Below, one piece after another: positions 1-9,955 of a DNA stretch of 64,000 nt. The DNA is from Oceanospirillum multiglobuliferum (GTDB lineage Bacteria; Pseudomonadota; Gammaproteobacteria; Pseudomonadales; Halomonadaceae). The notes under the pieces are model-generated. The model searched no databases. It was not told the origin of the DNA and saw only the letters and a list, made by a program, of their open reading frames with translations. The position numbers were made by a program, and so were the translations under genes. The DNA is taken from positions 1-64,000 of the forward strand of contig NZ_FUXG01000010.1 of the NCBI RefSeq assembly GCF_900167095.1, in the 5' to 3' direction. Positions within the stretch are counted from its first letter, which is position 1. The number at the start of each line of letters is the position of its first letter.

Positions 1-255
1 GACCTACTGGAAATGGACGGTGAATCAGATCATGTTCACCTGCTGATAGCTTATCCGCCGAAGCTGGCGATCAGCGTCATGGTGAACAACCTGAAATCGG
101 TTTCATCACGCCGGATACGCATACTCAATACCCATATCCCCCGGCAAAGCAAAAGTGCAGCGCTCTGGTCACGTTCTTACTTTGCCTGCAGTGCAGGCGG
201 GGCAACGATCAAAACACTGAAAGAGTATGTGCAAAGTCAGGCGACACCTGATTAG
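1..255 (+). CDS. tnpA: IS200/IS605-family transposase TnpA, C-terminal part (5' end outside window)
   Basis: The reading frame is open from the first base, so this is the C-terminal part of a Y1 HUH transposase, which normally has about 140-155 residues. Two family signatures are visible. The metal-binding HUH motif appears as HVHLL shortly after the residues LLEMDGESD. The C-terminal block SYFACSAGG is followed by KEYVQSQ, which carries the expected catalytic tyrosine. Such enzymes move single-stranded DNA and recognise subterminal hairpins. Hairpins of this kind follow the stop codon directly, so this is the right end of the element. No tnpB accessory gene lies on this side. Whether the upstream half is intact cannot be seen here. 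Confidence 0.88.
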   Translation, partial: DLLEMDGESDHVHLLIAYPPKLAISVMVNNLKSVSSRRIRILNTHIPRQSKSAALWSRSYFACSAGGATIKTLKEYVQSQATPD

Positions 256-306
256 AACCGCTGCGCGGTTCCCGCTTGTATCCCCGCCCGATTGGGCGAG
301 GGTTTA
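256..306 (+). mobile_element. Right end of the IS200/IS605-type element with hairpins
   Basis: Directly after the transposase stop are two short inverted repeats. The first has arms AACCGC and GCGGTT around TGC. The second has arms CGCCC and GGGCG around GATT. Subterminal imperfect hairpins of this type are what TnpA binds in the IS200/IS605 family. The sequence then runs into TTTACGCGG and immediately into a GGDEF-protein reading frame, so the insertion boundary should lie near 300-310. The exact cleavage site is not resolvable without the empty site. Confidence 0.6.
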
Positions 307-1680
307 CGCGGAGTTTTGCTAATTAGCTTGCTGGTTTCTATTGTTGTCTACTTACTGCTGAATAGCCGATTCTCTGCAATACGCATGGCGTCACAATTGC
401 TTGAGCAGTTTGCCGAGAGTGAAACTCGTTATAAGTCTCTTTTTGAATTATCCCCTGAAGCTGTCATTATTCATCGCCAAGGTCAGGTACTGTTGGTGAA
501 TAAAGCGGCACAGCATTTACTAGGTGCTGAGTCTCCCGGATTATTGATTGCCCGCAATGTGTTAGATTTTGTACATCCAGACTCTAAAGCGGAAGTATTG
601 GCGAGGATGAAAGAATCATCAGATAAACCTCTGCCATTCACTGAGGAAAAGCTGGTTAGGCTTGATGGCACTGACTTTTTAGCAGAAGTGACTAGTGCTG
701 CAATCCACTTTGAAGGTAAGCCTGCAACTCAAGTGCTGTTTCGTGATATTTCATCCGAGCAAGCGGCTCGCTATGAAGCACAAATATCACGAGCCGTATT
801 TAAACATACTCATGAACCTATGATGGTGACGGATGCTAAAGGCCAGATCATTCTTGTGAACGCAGCCTTTACACAAGTGACGGGCTATGAGTCATTAGAT
901 GTTCAACATGAAAATGCCTCTATTTTATCCTCTGGCTATCATGATGAATCTTTCTATTTAGCAATGTGGGACGAGCTGAAAGCCGAAGGGCAATGGGAGG
1001 GCGAGATCACCAATCGCCGAAAAAATGGCGAGATCTATATTCAACGTGCTCATATGTCCGCCATTAAAGGGTTTCAGAATCAAGTTACGCATTATATTTG
1101 TGTGATGAGTGATATTACTGAGCAAAAGCGTGAGCTAGAGTCTATTCGTTTCCAAGCCCTACATGATCCGTTAACGCATCTACCTAATCGTATTTTGTTT
1201 ATCTCAGAAGTAAAGAAAGCGATATCCAGCGCTAAAAATAATAAGCAACAATGTGCAGTGTTGTTCATTGATTTGGATGGTTTTAAGCCAGTTAATGACA
1301 ACTATGGTCATTTAGTAGGTGATAAACTACTAAAAGCACTGGCTAAAAAACTATCGGGAGCTGTTAAGCATGATGATATGGTCTCTCGAGTGGGGGGCGA
1401 TGAGTTTCTGGTACTACTACGAAATATTGATGATGAGCATGGTGCGATGACGGTAGCAGAGCGTTTGATTGCCTTGGTAAAAGAACCATTACTCATTGAT
1501 GGTATCAGCCTGCATCTGGGAGCCAGTATTGGGGGCGCAATTTATCCTGATCATGCGCTAAATGAATTAGAGCTGATAGACTTAGCTGATCAAGCGATGT
1601 ATCAGGTAAAGCGCACAGATAAAGGACGTGCTCATCTTTGTACTCCAGTGAATCGTGCTAATACGATTATCACTGAATAA
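292..1680 (+). CDS. PAS-PAS-GGDEF diguanylate cyclase, 5'-truncated by the IS element
   Basis: The frame has one transmembrane helix at about residues 8-24, a PAS domain at about 43-155, a second PAS at about 165-280 and a GGDEF domain at about 290-450. The catalytic motif is intact (SRVGGDEF). The product would make c-di-GMP. The usual RxxD inhibitory site is degenerate, with KHDD at the expected position, so product inhibition may be weak. The only upstream start is a TTG inside the IS right end, with no convincing ribosome site. The frame opens directly into the last membrane helix, so an N-terminal periplasmic sensor and its first helix were probably removed by the insertion. It may be a pseudogene, or expressed from outward IS transcription. 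The second PAS closely resembles that of the GGDEF-EAL protein at 18.1 kb. Confidence 0.8.
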   Translation: MGEGLRGVLLISLLVSIVVYLLLNSRFSAIRMASQLLEQFAESETRYKSLFELSPEAVIIHRQGQVLLVNKAAQHLLGAESPGLLIARNVLDFVHPDSKAEVLARMKESSDKPLPFTEEKLVRLDGTDFLAEVTSAAIHFEGKPATQVLFRDISSEQAARYEAQISRAVFKHTHEPMMVTDAKGQIILVNAAFTQVTGYESLDVQHENASILSSGYHDESFYLAMWDELKAEGQWEGEITNRRKNGEIYIQRAHMSAIKGFQNQVTHYICVMSDITEQKRELESIRFQALHDPLTHLPNRILFISEVKKAISSAKNNKQQCAVLFIDLDGFKPVNDNYGHLVGDKLLKALAKKLSGAVKHDDMVSRVGGDEFLVLLRNIDDEHGAMTVAERLIALVKEPLLIDGISLHLGASIGGAIYPDHALNELELIDLADQAMYQVKRTDKGRAHLCTPVNRANTIITE

Positions 1681-1886
1681 TTAAACCGAATGATAAGGGG
1701 GGTACATATCTGATGTAGCCCCTATCTTGTTTGAATACCCTGCTTTCATGACCTAGCATCATAAAATGTTTTTGTGCATCGAATCGGTGTGCCTGTCTGT
1801 ATAATTTCCTCTTCGCTCTCAATGTCGTATAATACCTGACATAAATACTTGGTTTAAATGTTAAAGCAAAATAGAGACAGTATTCG

Positions 1887-2354
1887 ATGGCGATGATTAA
1901 AATTTTGGTAGGCACAGTATATGGTAGTGCGCGTGAGGTCGCGGATGCACTGGAACCTATTTTTGCAGCTAAAGGGCATCAGGTGGAGATCTCAGAAGAC
2001 CCTGAGGTTTCTGATTTGAGTGATAGCCGTTACCAAGCGGTACTAATTAGTTGTTCGACTTCTGGGTCAGGAGATTTCCCTCCTAACTTTATTCCGTTTT
2101 ACCGTCAGTTGGATCAGCAGCGCCCCACTTTAAGCCACTTAAGATATGGTTTGATTGCTTTAGGTGATAGTGCTTACGATCAAACCTTCTGTGAGGCAGG
2201 TTCTAAAATTGAAAGACTGTTTGGTCAGCTGGGCGCTAATCGTGTGGGTCAACGCTTAGATATTGATGCCTCTGAGCACTTCCAAGCCAGCGAGGCTGCT
2301 TTACCTTGGGCTGAGCGTTGGCTGAACCACTTTGAAGCGGAACGTTCCGTTTAG
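1887..2354 (+). CDS. MioC-like flavodoxin-domain protein
   Basis: This 155-residue protein has a single flavodoxin fold. The FMN phosphate-binding loop is GTVYGSAREV near residues 9-18. The second flavin loop is CSTSGSGDFPPN at about 55-66, and ALGDSAYDQTFC at about 90-101 matches the third. The length and sequence style fit the MioC / CysJ-N-terminal type of short flavodoxins, which carry electrons to partner reductases. Two closely spaced ATGs (1887 and 1893) could serve as start. It is a single-gene unit: a strong terminator follows 10 bases after the stop, and the genes on the other side point the opposite way. The partner is not apparent from context. Confidence 0.85.
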   Translation: MAMIKILVGTVYGSAREVADALEPIFAAKGHQVEISEDPEVSDLSDSRYQAVLISCSTSGSGDFPPNFIPFYRQLDQQRPTLSHLRYGLIALGDSAYDQTFCEAGSKIERLFGQLGANRVGQRLDIDASEHFQASEAALPWAERWLNHFEAERSV

Positions 2355-2364
2355 GCTGTTACAG

Positions 2365-2390
2365 AACCACCGTTTTAGCGGTGGTTTTGG
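2365..2390 (+). terminator. Rho-independent terminator after the flavodoxin gene
   Basis: An 8-bp perfect stem (AACCACCG / CGGTGGTT) around TTTTAG is followed by TTGGTCTTT, ten bases after the flavodoxin stop codon. Confidence 0.75.
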
Positions 2391-2412
2391 TCTTTAAGCT
2401 TATCACTCATAA

Positions 2413-3087
2413 CTAAAACCAAACAAAGCGGCTTAATAACCACCAGCCGATTAGACTGAGTGTGGCGACTACAATCAAAAAACGCCTGCTAGGCAAATGA
2501 GACTCTGGTGCATCCTGTTTGCTCTGCTTTACCCCTGTGATCATCGCTTGGATTAAACGCTCACGCTTTACTGCATCGTGGAATAGCACGGCTGCAAGGT
2601 GCAGTATAATTAAAGCGACTAAAAAATCAGGCACTAGCAAGTGTATTTCACCTAATAAAGATGCCCACTCCTCTGAAAGATAAGGGATAAGCGGACCATC
2701 AATAGAGATATCATCAGTAGTGCCTAAGCCGCTGATAGCCTGTAGTAACAGGGTAAAAAGCAGGAGAATGACCATCCAGCCCCCAAGAGGGTTGTGGCCG
2801 ACATAGTGAGAATCACTCCGTATTGAAAACAGGTCTGGTATTGCCTTTAGGGTTTGTATAGGTGAGCGAATAAAGTGCACAAAGCGGGCATGATGACTGC
2901 CAATAAATCCCCATATCAGACGATAGCTTATCAGCGCTAACACGCCGTACCCTGCTTGAACATGCTCATCCATCATTTCGCCTTCAGTGCCACTCCACCA
3001 TAAAAAGCCGATTAAACCTGCTAACAGCCAGTGAAAAATTCGAATACTGAAATCCCAAACTTTGACAGTTTTTACGGTGTCCATCAT
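2413..3087 (-). CDS. Cytochrome b561-family membrane protein
   Basis: The 224-residue protein has four hydrophobic segments in its first 175 residues and one near the C-terminus (about 203-221). Candidate heme ligands are H19 (RIFHW), H42, H149 and H163, the pattern of b-type cytochromes of the b561 / hydrogenase-cytochrome-b superfamily, which pass electrons through the inner membrane. An AGGAG site lies 5 bases before the tandem ATGs at 3087/3084. It begins 8 bp after the DsbD-like gene, so the two are one operon. This suggests electron exchange linked to periplasmic thiol redox, but the true donor and acceptor are not known from sequence. Confidence 0.8.
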   Translation of the reverse strand: MMDTVKTVKVWDFSIRIFHWLLAGLIGFLWWSGTEGEMMDEHVQAGYGVLALISYRLIWGFIGSHHARFVHFIRSPIQTLKAIPDLFSIRSDSHYVGHNPLGGWMVILLLFTLLLQAISGLGTTDDISIDGPLIPYLSEEWASLLGEIHLLVPDFLVALIILHLAAVLFHDAVKRERLIQAMITGVKQSKQDAPESHLPSRRFLIVVATLSLIGWWLLSRFVWF

Positions 3088-3095
3088 CTAATCTC

Positions 3096-5234
3096 CTATT
3101 GTTGGCTGGAAGCTTGCTGCAAACTAGATAGCACAGCTTCTTGTGTCAGTAGTTCTGGCAGAATAATGCCTTCAGGTGCTCTAGGGCCGTATACCACGTT
3201 AAATGGAATGCCAAAGCGTTGATGCTGACTTAAAAAATCACTGATACGTTGATCAGGACGCGTCCAATCCCCTTGCATCGCAACAACACTTTGTTGAGTC
3301 AAAGCCTGTTGAACCGCTGCGGTATTGATCACCGCCACTTTATTGGCCACACAGGTCACACACCAACGGGCAGTGATATCCACAAAGACCACTTTACCTT
3401 CAGCTACTAAGCTAGAAATTTTTTCAGGTTCAAAGGCTTGCCACTTGATTTGGTCGTTAACCTCTCCACCTGTTGGCACTCGCAGTTCGGCGCTAGGTAT
3501 AGTGAATACCAGCAGCCAAGCAGCAACAGGTACTAGCCAAAGTAACTTGGATTTAGTGATACCTAACCACCAAAGGCTAATTAAGGCACTCAGCAGTAGC
3601 ACGCCCCAAAACGCAATTAAGTCAGATAGCACCCAAAGTAGCCAAATCGCAGTGGCAATTAACCCTAAGGCGAGTATTTTTTTCAGGGTTAGCATCCAAT
3701 GTCCCGGCTTAGGTAAATAATGTACCCAATGAGGCTGCAAACTCAGTAGCAGGTAAGGCAGCGCTAAACCTATGCCTAAGACGGTAAAAATAGACAGCAT
3801 TACCGCTGTTGGCTGGGTAAAAGCAAAGCCAATGGCAGTACCTAAAAAAGGTGCAGAACAAGGTGTGGCTAATAATGTAGCTAATGCACCTTGTACAAAA
3901 GAGCTGGTCATACTTGAGGGGTTAGCTGACTGGCCTTGCCCTGCTAGCGGATTGCTGATGGCACTGGGCAGTACAAATTCAAAGCGCCCCCATAAGTTAG
4001 CCGCAAACAGCAGCACCACAATGGCAAGGGCGGAGATGAACAACGGTTGTTGGAATTGAATCCCCCAACCAATCGCCTGCCCACTATTTTTCAGGCTGAT
4101 TAGCACCAAAGCCAACACTATAAATGAACTGATAATCCCTGCTGCAGTGGATAAGAAGCTTAGACGCATCTGTCTTGCTGATAGCTTTTGATGTTTGATC
4201 AAGTGCAGTACTTTTATAGAAAGCACCGGCAGAACGCAGGGCATTAGGTTAAGAATAAAGCCTCCCACCAAGGCTAGAAGCAACATCCACCAAAGATTTT
4301 GTGACGCTATTACCGTATTCGTTTGAATGCTAGGGAGCGCTGCGGTAGTCAGTTCAAGCGGTGCTTCTAATTGGTAATCACCTTGACTGGTACGTAAAGT
4401 CACAGATACAAGATTGTTGTCATTAGGCTGATACCGACGGGTTAGCGGCAGTTGAGCTCGCCATACTGTATCAGCTTCAGCAGAGATCAGGCTTGTGATC
4501 ACAGGGGCGTCTAATTCTGGTTCTGGCTGTAACTCAGGAAAAACGTCCAGTAAGCGCATTGACGAAGGTAAGCGCTGTTCAATCTGCAATAGCTTTTGTT
4601 CAAGATTGAGCTGGATACGGGGGGGCGTTAGGCCAATGTGCGCGCCAGATAAGGGGATTTTGGCGCGGTATTGCTCAATGGCAAATGCCGCTTCAGCATC
4701 AGCTGAAAACTGCTGTGGATTCAATGTCACTTGCAATGGAAAGCTTGCAGGCACGCAGAGCTCTCGGCAGATCAACAAACGCGCATCCAACTGCACATTC
4801 AACACCTTATCTGCATTAGCTTGAGCCGTTATGATCAGAGGGAAAATCACATGTTTTTGATAGCCATATAGCTGCAATCCCTGAAAATCTAATCGACTGG
4901 GTGCAGGGTATAACAATTCTGTCTGTTGGATCGCGCCCTCTACAGGCCAGATCAATTTGGGGGGCATCCCGGCAGCTCCGGGTGTGCGCCAATACGTTTT
5001 CCAGCCATCAGGCAGCTTAACTTCTAAACCAGCTTGTATTCGAAAGAGACCTGTTTGTTCTGATGTTTGTTCTGATAGTGCTTGTACCGCTGCAACCCTC
5101 AAACGTGCCTCCCCTTGAGCGGTGCTATGCCATGCGCTATCTAACGCGAAGCTGGGTAAGCTGAAAAAGCAGATGAGTAGAAGTGATAATAAGCGCAAAG
5201 CGTTACTGAGACTAAAATGAGGGAGTTGACGCAA
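3096..5234 (-). CDS. DsbD/ScsB-type thiol:disulfide interchange protein
   Basis: The 712-residue precursor carries a signal peptide (about 1-30, ending PSFA). A periplasmic N-terminal domain has a CxxxC pair at C156/C160 in CRELC. A DsbD transmembrane domain of about eight helices (310-600) has the two redox cysteines C333 (NLMPCVLP) and C459 (ATPCSAP). A C-terminal thioredoxin domain has the CVTC centre at C625/C628. The large N-terminal domain with CRELCVPA resembles ScsB more than classical DsbD. The role is to move reducing power from cytoplasmic thioredoxin to periplasmic partners. The start is TTG: TAGGAG lies 6 bases before it and no ATG is nearby. It is the first gene of an operon with the b561 cytochrome. 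Confidence 0.88.
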   Translation of the reverse strand: MRQLPHFSLSNALRLLSLLLICFFSLPSFALDSAWHSTAQGEARLRVAAVQALSEQTSEQTGLFRIQAGLEVKLPDGWKTYWRTPGAAGMPPKLIWPVEGAIQQTELLYPAPSRLDFQGLQLYGYQKHVIFPLIITAQANADKVLNVQLDARLLICRELCVPASFPLQVTLNPQQFSADAEAAFAIEQYRAKIPLSGAHIGLTPPRIQLNLEQKLLQIEQRLPSSMRLLDVFPELQPEPELDAPVITSLISAEADTVWRAQLPLTRRYQPNDNNLVSVTLRTSQGDYQLEAPLELTTAALPSIQTNTVIASQNLWWMLLLALVGGFILNLMPCVLPVLSIKVLHLIKHQKLSARQMRLSFLSTAAGIISSFIVLALVLISLKNSGQAIGWGIQFQQPLFISALAIVVLLFAANLWGRFEFVLPSAISNPLAGQGQSANPSSMTSSFVQGALATLLATPCSAPFLGTAIGFAFTQPTAVMLSIFTVLGIGLALPYLLLSLQPHWVHYLPKPGHWMLTLKKILALGLIATAIWLLWVLSDLIAFWGVLLLSALISLWWLGITKSKLLWLVPVAAWLLVFTIPSAELRVPTGGEVNDQIKWQAFEPEKISSLVAEGKVVFVDITARWCVTCVANKVAVINTAAVQQALTQQSVVAMQGDWTRPDQRISDFLSQHQRFGIPFNVVYGPRAPEGIILPELLTQEAVLSSLQQASSQQ

Positions 5235-5487
5235 AATTCACTCCTAAAACAGACCAATGTAAAAAAGGGGCAAGCATAACAAACCCTGATAAACCTAGAC
5301 AGGTGTTATCTATTTCAGTTCCAAGAGGCTTAATAGTCTCAATATCGTATTTTAGCATTGGGTCTATTTGTTTAAGTATCTAGGATTAATTTGGATTTGA
5401 GTTCGCTTTAAGGTGTTATAGCGGTCTTAATTTCCAACCTGTTGTTTTTAAAAGTTTTTTGTTTTTTAGACGGATGTAGTTTGCTAT
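5235..5487. other. Divergent intergenic region, dsbD-like / chemoreceptor
   Basis: Non-coding AT-rich stretch that should hold the promoters of the two divergent genes. Only the TAGGAG ribosome site for the minus-strand gene at about 5240-5245 and the long hairpin described next are distinct. No other gene is visible. Confidence 0.5.
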
Positions 5488-5549
5488 CTTTTTTGGGTTT
5501 AGAGGGTGTATAAATTGTAAAGAACACCCTCTTTTAAAGCCCAAAAAAG
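5488..5549 (+). promoter_or_regulatory. Long two-part hairpin in the leader of the chemoreceptor gene
   Basis: Two nested inverted repeats face each other. The outer arms are CTTTTTTGGG (5488-5497) and CCCAAAAAAG (5540-5549). The inner arms are AGAGGGTGT (5501-5509) and ACACCCTCT (5524-5532). Together they form a 19-bp interrupted stem ending 23 bases before the ATG at 5573. It could be an mRNA leader structure, an attenuator or a protein site. There is no match to a riboswitch that I recognise. Confidence 0.55.
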
Positions 5550-5572
5550 ACTCACAGCAATGGAATGGTGAC

Positions 5573-7615
5573 ATGATAAAACTTTTCAAACAGCTTTCTT
5601 TAGCAACGCAATTAACCCTTGTTGTTGCGGTATTGATGATTGCCAGTAGCTTGGTCATCACCTTTCAACTAACCCATGAAACGCAGCAGGATCTTGAGCG
5701 AGAAGCGGAGCATAAACTACAGCAACAAAGTCATGATATTTCATCGCTACTGAGCTTTTATTATCAAGACAGTTTCAATAATGCTAAACGCCTTTCTGAC
5801 ATTTTCTTCAATCTTTTCCCTCAAGGCTTAGTCCAGACTGATCAATCCGTCATTGTAGGGCAATACAAAACCTTGGCGTTGCAAGATGAGGTTGGGGTGG
5901 TGAATGGTAACTTTGCTAAACCTGACCAGTTCACCAAAATGACAGGGGGGACGGCTACCATTTTTGCTCGTCACGGAGATGACTTCTTGCGTGTGAGTAC
6001 CTCTTTACGAAAAGTTGATGGCAGTAGAGCCTTTGGCACTTTGCTTGGTCAGAAGCATCCAGGATATGAAAAGTTGATGCGTGGTGAAAGTTATCATGGT
6101 GTTGCGCATTTGTTTGGCCGTGACTATATGACCGTGTACCGACCTGTGCAGAAAGACAATCGAACCATTGCCGTGCTCTATATTGGCTTTGACCTAACCG
6201 AAGGATTGGCTGAATTACGTAAAACTCTAGTCAATATTAAGGTTGGCCAAACGGGTTATGCCACTATTGTGGCCGGTGTAGGGCATAAACAAGCAGGTAC
6301 TATATTGATGCACCCAACAGTGGAGGGCGCCAATTTAGCAGAGGTTACCAGTGCTGACGGCCTTAAACCTTTTGGTCGTATGTTGCAGGAAAAACGAGGC
6401 ATCATGCGATATCAGTGGCTAGATAGCCAGCAAGAAATGCGGGAAAAAGTTGCCATATTCGAACATATTGAAGGTTGGAATTGGGTGATTTTGTTGAGTA
6501 GTTATTCTGAAGAGTTTGCGGTAACCAGCAACAATCTTCAGCGCTCGATGATTATTGCGATGGCTTTCAGTACGTTGATGATTATTGTAGTCATCGCTTT
6601 TATGTTGCGCCGCCGATTACTACCTCTCCAGAAAATTACAGAAGACTTAGTGGCCATTGGTGCGGGCCGTTTAGATCTGGTACTGCCCAAGGTTAAAGCT
6701 GACCATAACTGTCGAAATGAAGTGATATTACTGCAACAAGGCGCAGGTGCCATGCAAGAAGGTTTAAAGAGCCTTGTGCAGTCACTAGGGCAAGCTGTTG
6801 TGGCTCTAAAAGAAAATGCCCAGCAGGTCAACCAAGCCAGCCATGACACTGATCAAGCAGTTGCACGGCAAAGCCTAGAAACGGATCAAGTTGCCAGTGC
6901 GATGGAAGAGCTTACTGCGACTACGGCAGATGTAGCTGACAACGCCAGACAAGCGGCTCAATTGACAGGCTCTGGTAGAGAGAAAGCAGACCAAGGCCAA
7001 GCAGTAGCCGAAGCAATTCATCGTAATATATCAGGCTTAGCCAAGGAAATGATGGCCGCCGCCCAGCTGATCTCTGATGTATCAGAAGAGAGTGACAATA
7101 TCAGCCATTTTATGACGACCATTAGCGATGTAGCAGAGCAAACTAATCTGTTAGCCCTAAATGCTGCAATTGAAGCGGCACGTGCGGGTGAGTCTGGCCG
7201 CGGTTTTGCCGTGGTTGCAGACGAGGTGCGCACACTGGCAGGGCGTACTCAGCATGTTACAGGGGAGATCCAACAGCTAGTGAATAGGCTGCAAGATAAA
7301 ATTCATCAAGCTGTTAGTGCAATCCAATCAAGCAATAGCGCATCAAAGAAAAGTGCTGAAGAAGCATTGGCAACACGCAACCAGCTAGCCGACATTCGGG
7401 CTTATATGGTGCAAATTACCGATATGAGCACCAGTATTGCCAGCGCTGCAGAGCAGCAAGCAGCAGTCTCTGAAAGCGTCACCCAAAGTCTGCACAGTAT
7501 TCGAGCCTTATCAAACGACAGTCATCATCATAGCGAATCAGGTATAGCAGCAAGTAAACGTCTGCATCAGGTCAGTATTGATATAGAGCAAAAGCTGTCG
7601 CGCTTCAAAGTATAA
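5573..7615 (+). CDS. Methyl-accepting chemotaxis protein with Cache-type sensor
   Basis: This 680-residue chemoreceptor has TM1 at about 12-31, a periplasmic Cache-type ligand-binding domain at about 35-322 (Cache3/Cache2 fusion style), TM2 at about 324-345, a HAMP linker to about 400, and a cytoplasmic signalling hairpin. The tip, near residues 521-560, contains [15 protein letters not shown] and [15 protein letters not shown], the CheA/CheW contact region. No CheR-tethering pentapeptide is present at the C-terminus, which ends KLSRFKV. It lies alone between a divergent dsbD-like gene and a second receptor gene, with a terminator after it. The ligand cannot be told from sequence; small organic acids are common for this Cache type. 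Confidence 0.92.
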   Translation: MIKLFKQLSLATQLTLVVAVLMIASSLVITFQLTHETQQDLEREAEHKLQQQSHDISSLLSFYYQDSFNNAKRLSDIFFNLFPQGLVQTDQSVIVGQYKTLALQDEVGVVNGNFAKPDQFTKMTGGTATIFARHGDDFLRVSTSLRKVDGSRAFGTLLGQKHPGYEKLMRGESYHGVAHLFGRDYMTVYRPVQKDNRTIAVLYIGFDLTEGLAELRKTLVNIKVGQTGYATIVAGVGHKQAGTILMHPTVEGANLAEVTSADGLKPFGRMLQEKRGIMRYQWLDSQQEMREKVAIFEHIEGWNWVILLSSYSEEFAVTSNNLQRSMIIAMAFSTLMIIVVIAFMLRRRLLPLQKITEDLVAIGAGRLDLVLPKVKADHNCRNEVILLQQGAGAMQEGLKSLVQSLGQAVVALKENAQQVNQASHDTDQAVARQSLETDQVASAMEELTATTADVADNARQAAQLTGSGREKADQGQAVAEAIHRNISGLAKEMMAAAQLISDVSEESDNISHFMTTISDVAEQTNLLALNAAIEAARAGESGRGFAVVADEVRTLAGRTQHVTGEIQQLVNRLQDKIHQAVSAIQSSNSASKKSAEEALATRNQLADIRAYMVQITDMSTSIASAAEQQAAVSESVTQSLHSIRALSNDSHHHSESGIAASKRLHQVSIDIEQKLSRFKV

Positions 7616-7659
7616 GTCATGACGGATAGAAAAATTAATACTCAATAGTACTTTATAAG

Positions 7660-7691
7660 GGCTTGCATCACGCAATGGATGTAAGCCTTTT
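7660..7691 (+). terminator. Terminator after the Cache chemoreceptor gene
   Basis: The arms are GGCTTGCATC (7660-7669) and GATGTAAGCC (7678-7687), fully paired in RNA with one G-U pair, around an 8-base loop and followed by TTTT. Confidence 0.65.
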
Positions 7692-7830
7692 GACGCCCGA
7701 CTAAAGGGCGCAAGAAATTAGCGCATAAGCTCTCTATGATGCACAAAAAGCACCCTCTAATCACAATGGATAATCGACCACCGTCGCCCTTAATGGATTG
7801 CCTACTGATCGCCACTGCAGAGAGCCTTGT

Positions 7831-9837
7831 ATGTTTTGGAACAAGAATAAAAAAAGCCACCCCCTTTCTGAAGCGCAGACCGTACCCGTTAAAGTCATCA
7901 GCTTAAAGCAAAGCCAAATCTCAGAGTCCTACCTCAAACCGCTGGATATCGCGGATCAAGGTGCTGCGCTTGTAGTGGCATTTATCTCCCCTTATTTACC
8001 TTTTGAGCAAACTGCACAGCAGCTTAAAAATGCGATGCCTTTTGCCCAGCATCTGATTGCTGTAATGACCGCGGGGGAGGTGAGCTCTTGTGGGCAGCAG
8101 TTCTACCACGAAGCAGATAACCAGTGGGATAATATCGTTCTGCAAAGTTATAGCCGCGATCTGTTTAGCGCGGTTGAAATTCGTACTGTGCCCTTGCATT
8201 GCGAGGATATTAAACAAGGACAAACTCGCTTAACTGAGCAAGCACGAATTGAGCGTATTGAATCCGAAATTAAAAAGCTGAATCTGCCCTTTGCAGTGAA
8301 CTCACAAGACACCTTGGCGTTGACTTTTTTTGATGGCCTATCTGCCAGTGAAAACTTCTTTATGCAGGCGCTTTACAATAGTGATCGCCTGCCATGTTAC
8401 TTTGTGGGTGGCTCTGCGGGTGGCAAGCTGGATTTTCAGCAAGCTGCGGTCTTTGATGGCCAAAAAATTGCCAACAACCAAGCGGTACTGATTTTCTGTA
8501 AACTGAAACCCGAAGTGCGTTACGGCATTTTTAAAAGCCACAATTTCCAAAAAACAGGCACTGCTTTTGCGGTGGTTGAGGCTGATGCCCACAGCCGTAA
8601 CGTACACTCCGTAATGCAAAAAAATGCCAATCGCGCCATCAGCTTAATGGATGCGCTTTGTCAGCACTTTTCCTGCTCTAAAGCCCAGTTAGGCGCCAAA
8701 CTGCAAGGTTACTCATTTGGGGTTGAGATTGGTGGCGAGCTATTTGTACGCTCTATTGCGGGGATGGATGAATCCAGCGGAGCGATTTCATTTTTCTGCG
8801 ATCTGCATTTTGGCGACCAACTGCACCTACTCAAAGCCAACCCTTTTGCCTCGCAAACGGAACAAGAGTACCAGCAGTTTGCTCGTAATAAGCCAACCCC
8901 CATCGCCATGTTGGCCAATGACTGTATCCTGCGACGCTTGAACAATGCCAATGAACTGAATCGCGTCACCCCATTTCAGAAGATTCCAAGCGCGGGCTTC
9001 TCCACCTTTGGTGAGCTGCTTGGCGTGCACATGAATCAAACGCTCACTGCCATTTTCTTCTACCGAGTGAAAGACGGTGAGCGCTTTCAAGATGATTACG
9101 CTGACAATTTCCCTCAAAACTACAGTCATTTTCGAATGTACTTTATGGCATCACGCCTGAATAGTTTGCAGCAGATTAACAGACTGCAAGCCACCTTGAT
9201 TGACCGTATGTCTGAATACAAACCCTTAGTGCGCTCGATTATGAATGGCTTTGATTCATTGCAAAATTACACCGAATCAAGCCGCGGTGTACTCAGCGAT
9301 GTACAACAGCGTTTTAGCCACTTCAATAAACTGGTGGATGAGCAGGAGCAAGACCGACTACAACTACGTAGCGATGTGGATATACTGCAACAAAATGCAG
9401 AAGAAGTGATGTCAGTTTTGAATGTGATCGCAGGTATTGCAGACCAAACTAGCTTGCTGGCGCTGAATGCTGCTATTGAAGCTGCGCGTGCAGGTGATGC
9501 AGGCCGAGGCTTTGCCGTAGTAGCAGATGAAGTACGTAACCTTTCACAAAACACTCAGCGTAGCGTGGATGAAACGGGCAAAACCATCAACAGCGTATCT
9601 AGCTCTATTATCAGTATTAAGGGCACCATTGACCGTACCAGTGATTTTATCGAGGAAATTGCCACCAATTCCTCATCACTGAGCGAAGAGATGGATTCAA
9701 TGGTAACTTCAGCTATGAAGACAGGATCAGAAGTTAGCGCCAATATTGAAAGTATGAACGAACTGTCGATTCGACTGGATCAAATTGATGAAGAGGTTGA
9801 GGAGATCAACCGCTTAAAAGCCCTGAGCGATTACTAA
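7831..9837 (+). CDS. Soluble chemoreceptor with FIST sensor domain
   Basis: The protein has about 668 residues and no membrane helix. It carries a FIST N domain (about 20-230, with the glycine-rich [10 protein letters not shown]), a FIST C domain (about 235-395), and a C-terminal methyl-accepting signalling hairpin. The hairpin tip ([29 protein letters not shown]) begins near residue 536. FIST domains are predicted to sense small molecules, possibly amino acids, in the cytoplasm. The signalling region is shorter than in membrane receptors. I place the start at ATG 7831 (MFWNKNKK) with AGAGAG upstream. A longer frame from TTG 7798 has no better ribosome site. Being soluble, it probably reports internal metabolism to the chemotaxis array. 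Confidence 0.88.
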   Translation: MFWNKNKKSHPLSEAQTVPVKVISLKQSQISESYLKPLDIADQGAALVVAFISPYLPFEQTAQQLKNAMPFAQHLIAVMTAGEVSSCGQQFYHEADNQWDNIVLQSYSRDLFSAVEIRTVPLHCEDIKQGQTRLTEQARIERIESEIKKLNLPFAVNSQDTLALTFFDGLSASENFFMQALYNSDRLPCYFVGGSAGGKLDFQQAAVFDGQKIANNQAVLIFCKLKPEVRYGIFKSHNFQKTGTAFAVVEADAHSRNVHSVMQKNANRAISLMDALCQHFSCSKAQLGAKLQGYSFGVEIGGELFVRSIAGMDESSGAISFFCDLHFGDQLHLLKANPFASQTEQEYQQFARNKPTPIAMLANDCILRRLNNANELNRVTPFQKIPSAGFSTFGELLGVHMNQTLTAIFFYRVKDGERFQDDYADNFPQNYSHFRMYFMASRLNSLQQINRLQATLIDRMSEYKPLVRSIMNGFDSLQNYTESSRGVLSDVQQRFSHFNKLVDEQEQDRLQLRSDVDILQQNAEEVMSVLNVIAGIADQTSLLALNAAIEAARAGDAGRGFAVVADEVRNLSQNTQRSVDETGKTINSVSSSIISIKGTIDRTSDFIEEIATNSSSLSEEMDSMVTSAMKTGSEVSANIESMNELSIRLDQIDEEVEEINRLKALSDY

Positions 9838-9955
9838 GCTCAGGGTTCTGTAGAACTTTAAGGGGAGTGGACACTCATACTATAAACGCGAGCAGCGTTC
9901 ACAGAGAGCTGTAGTAATTGCAGTGCCATACTAAGCTTGATCTCTCAATTAGAGG

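Noticed and set aside
4326-4336. CTAGGG sequence in the dsbD-like gene
   Set aside because: A single half-site inside coding sequence with no inverted partner.
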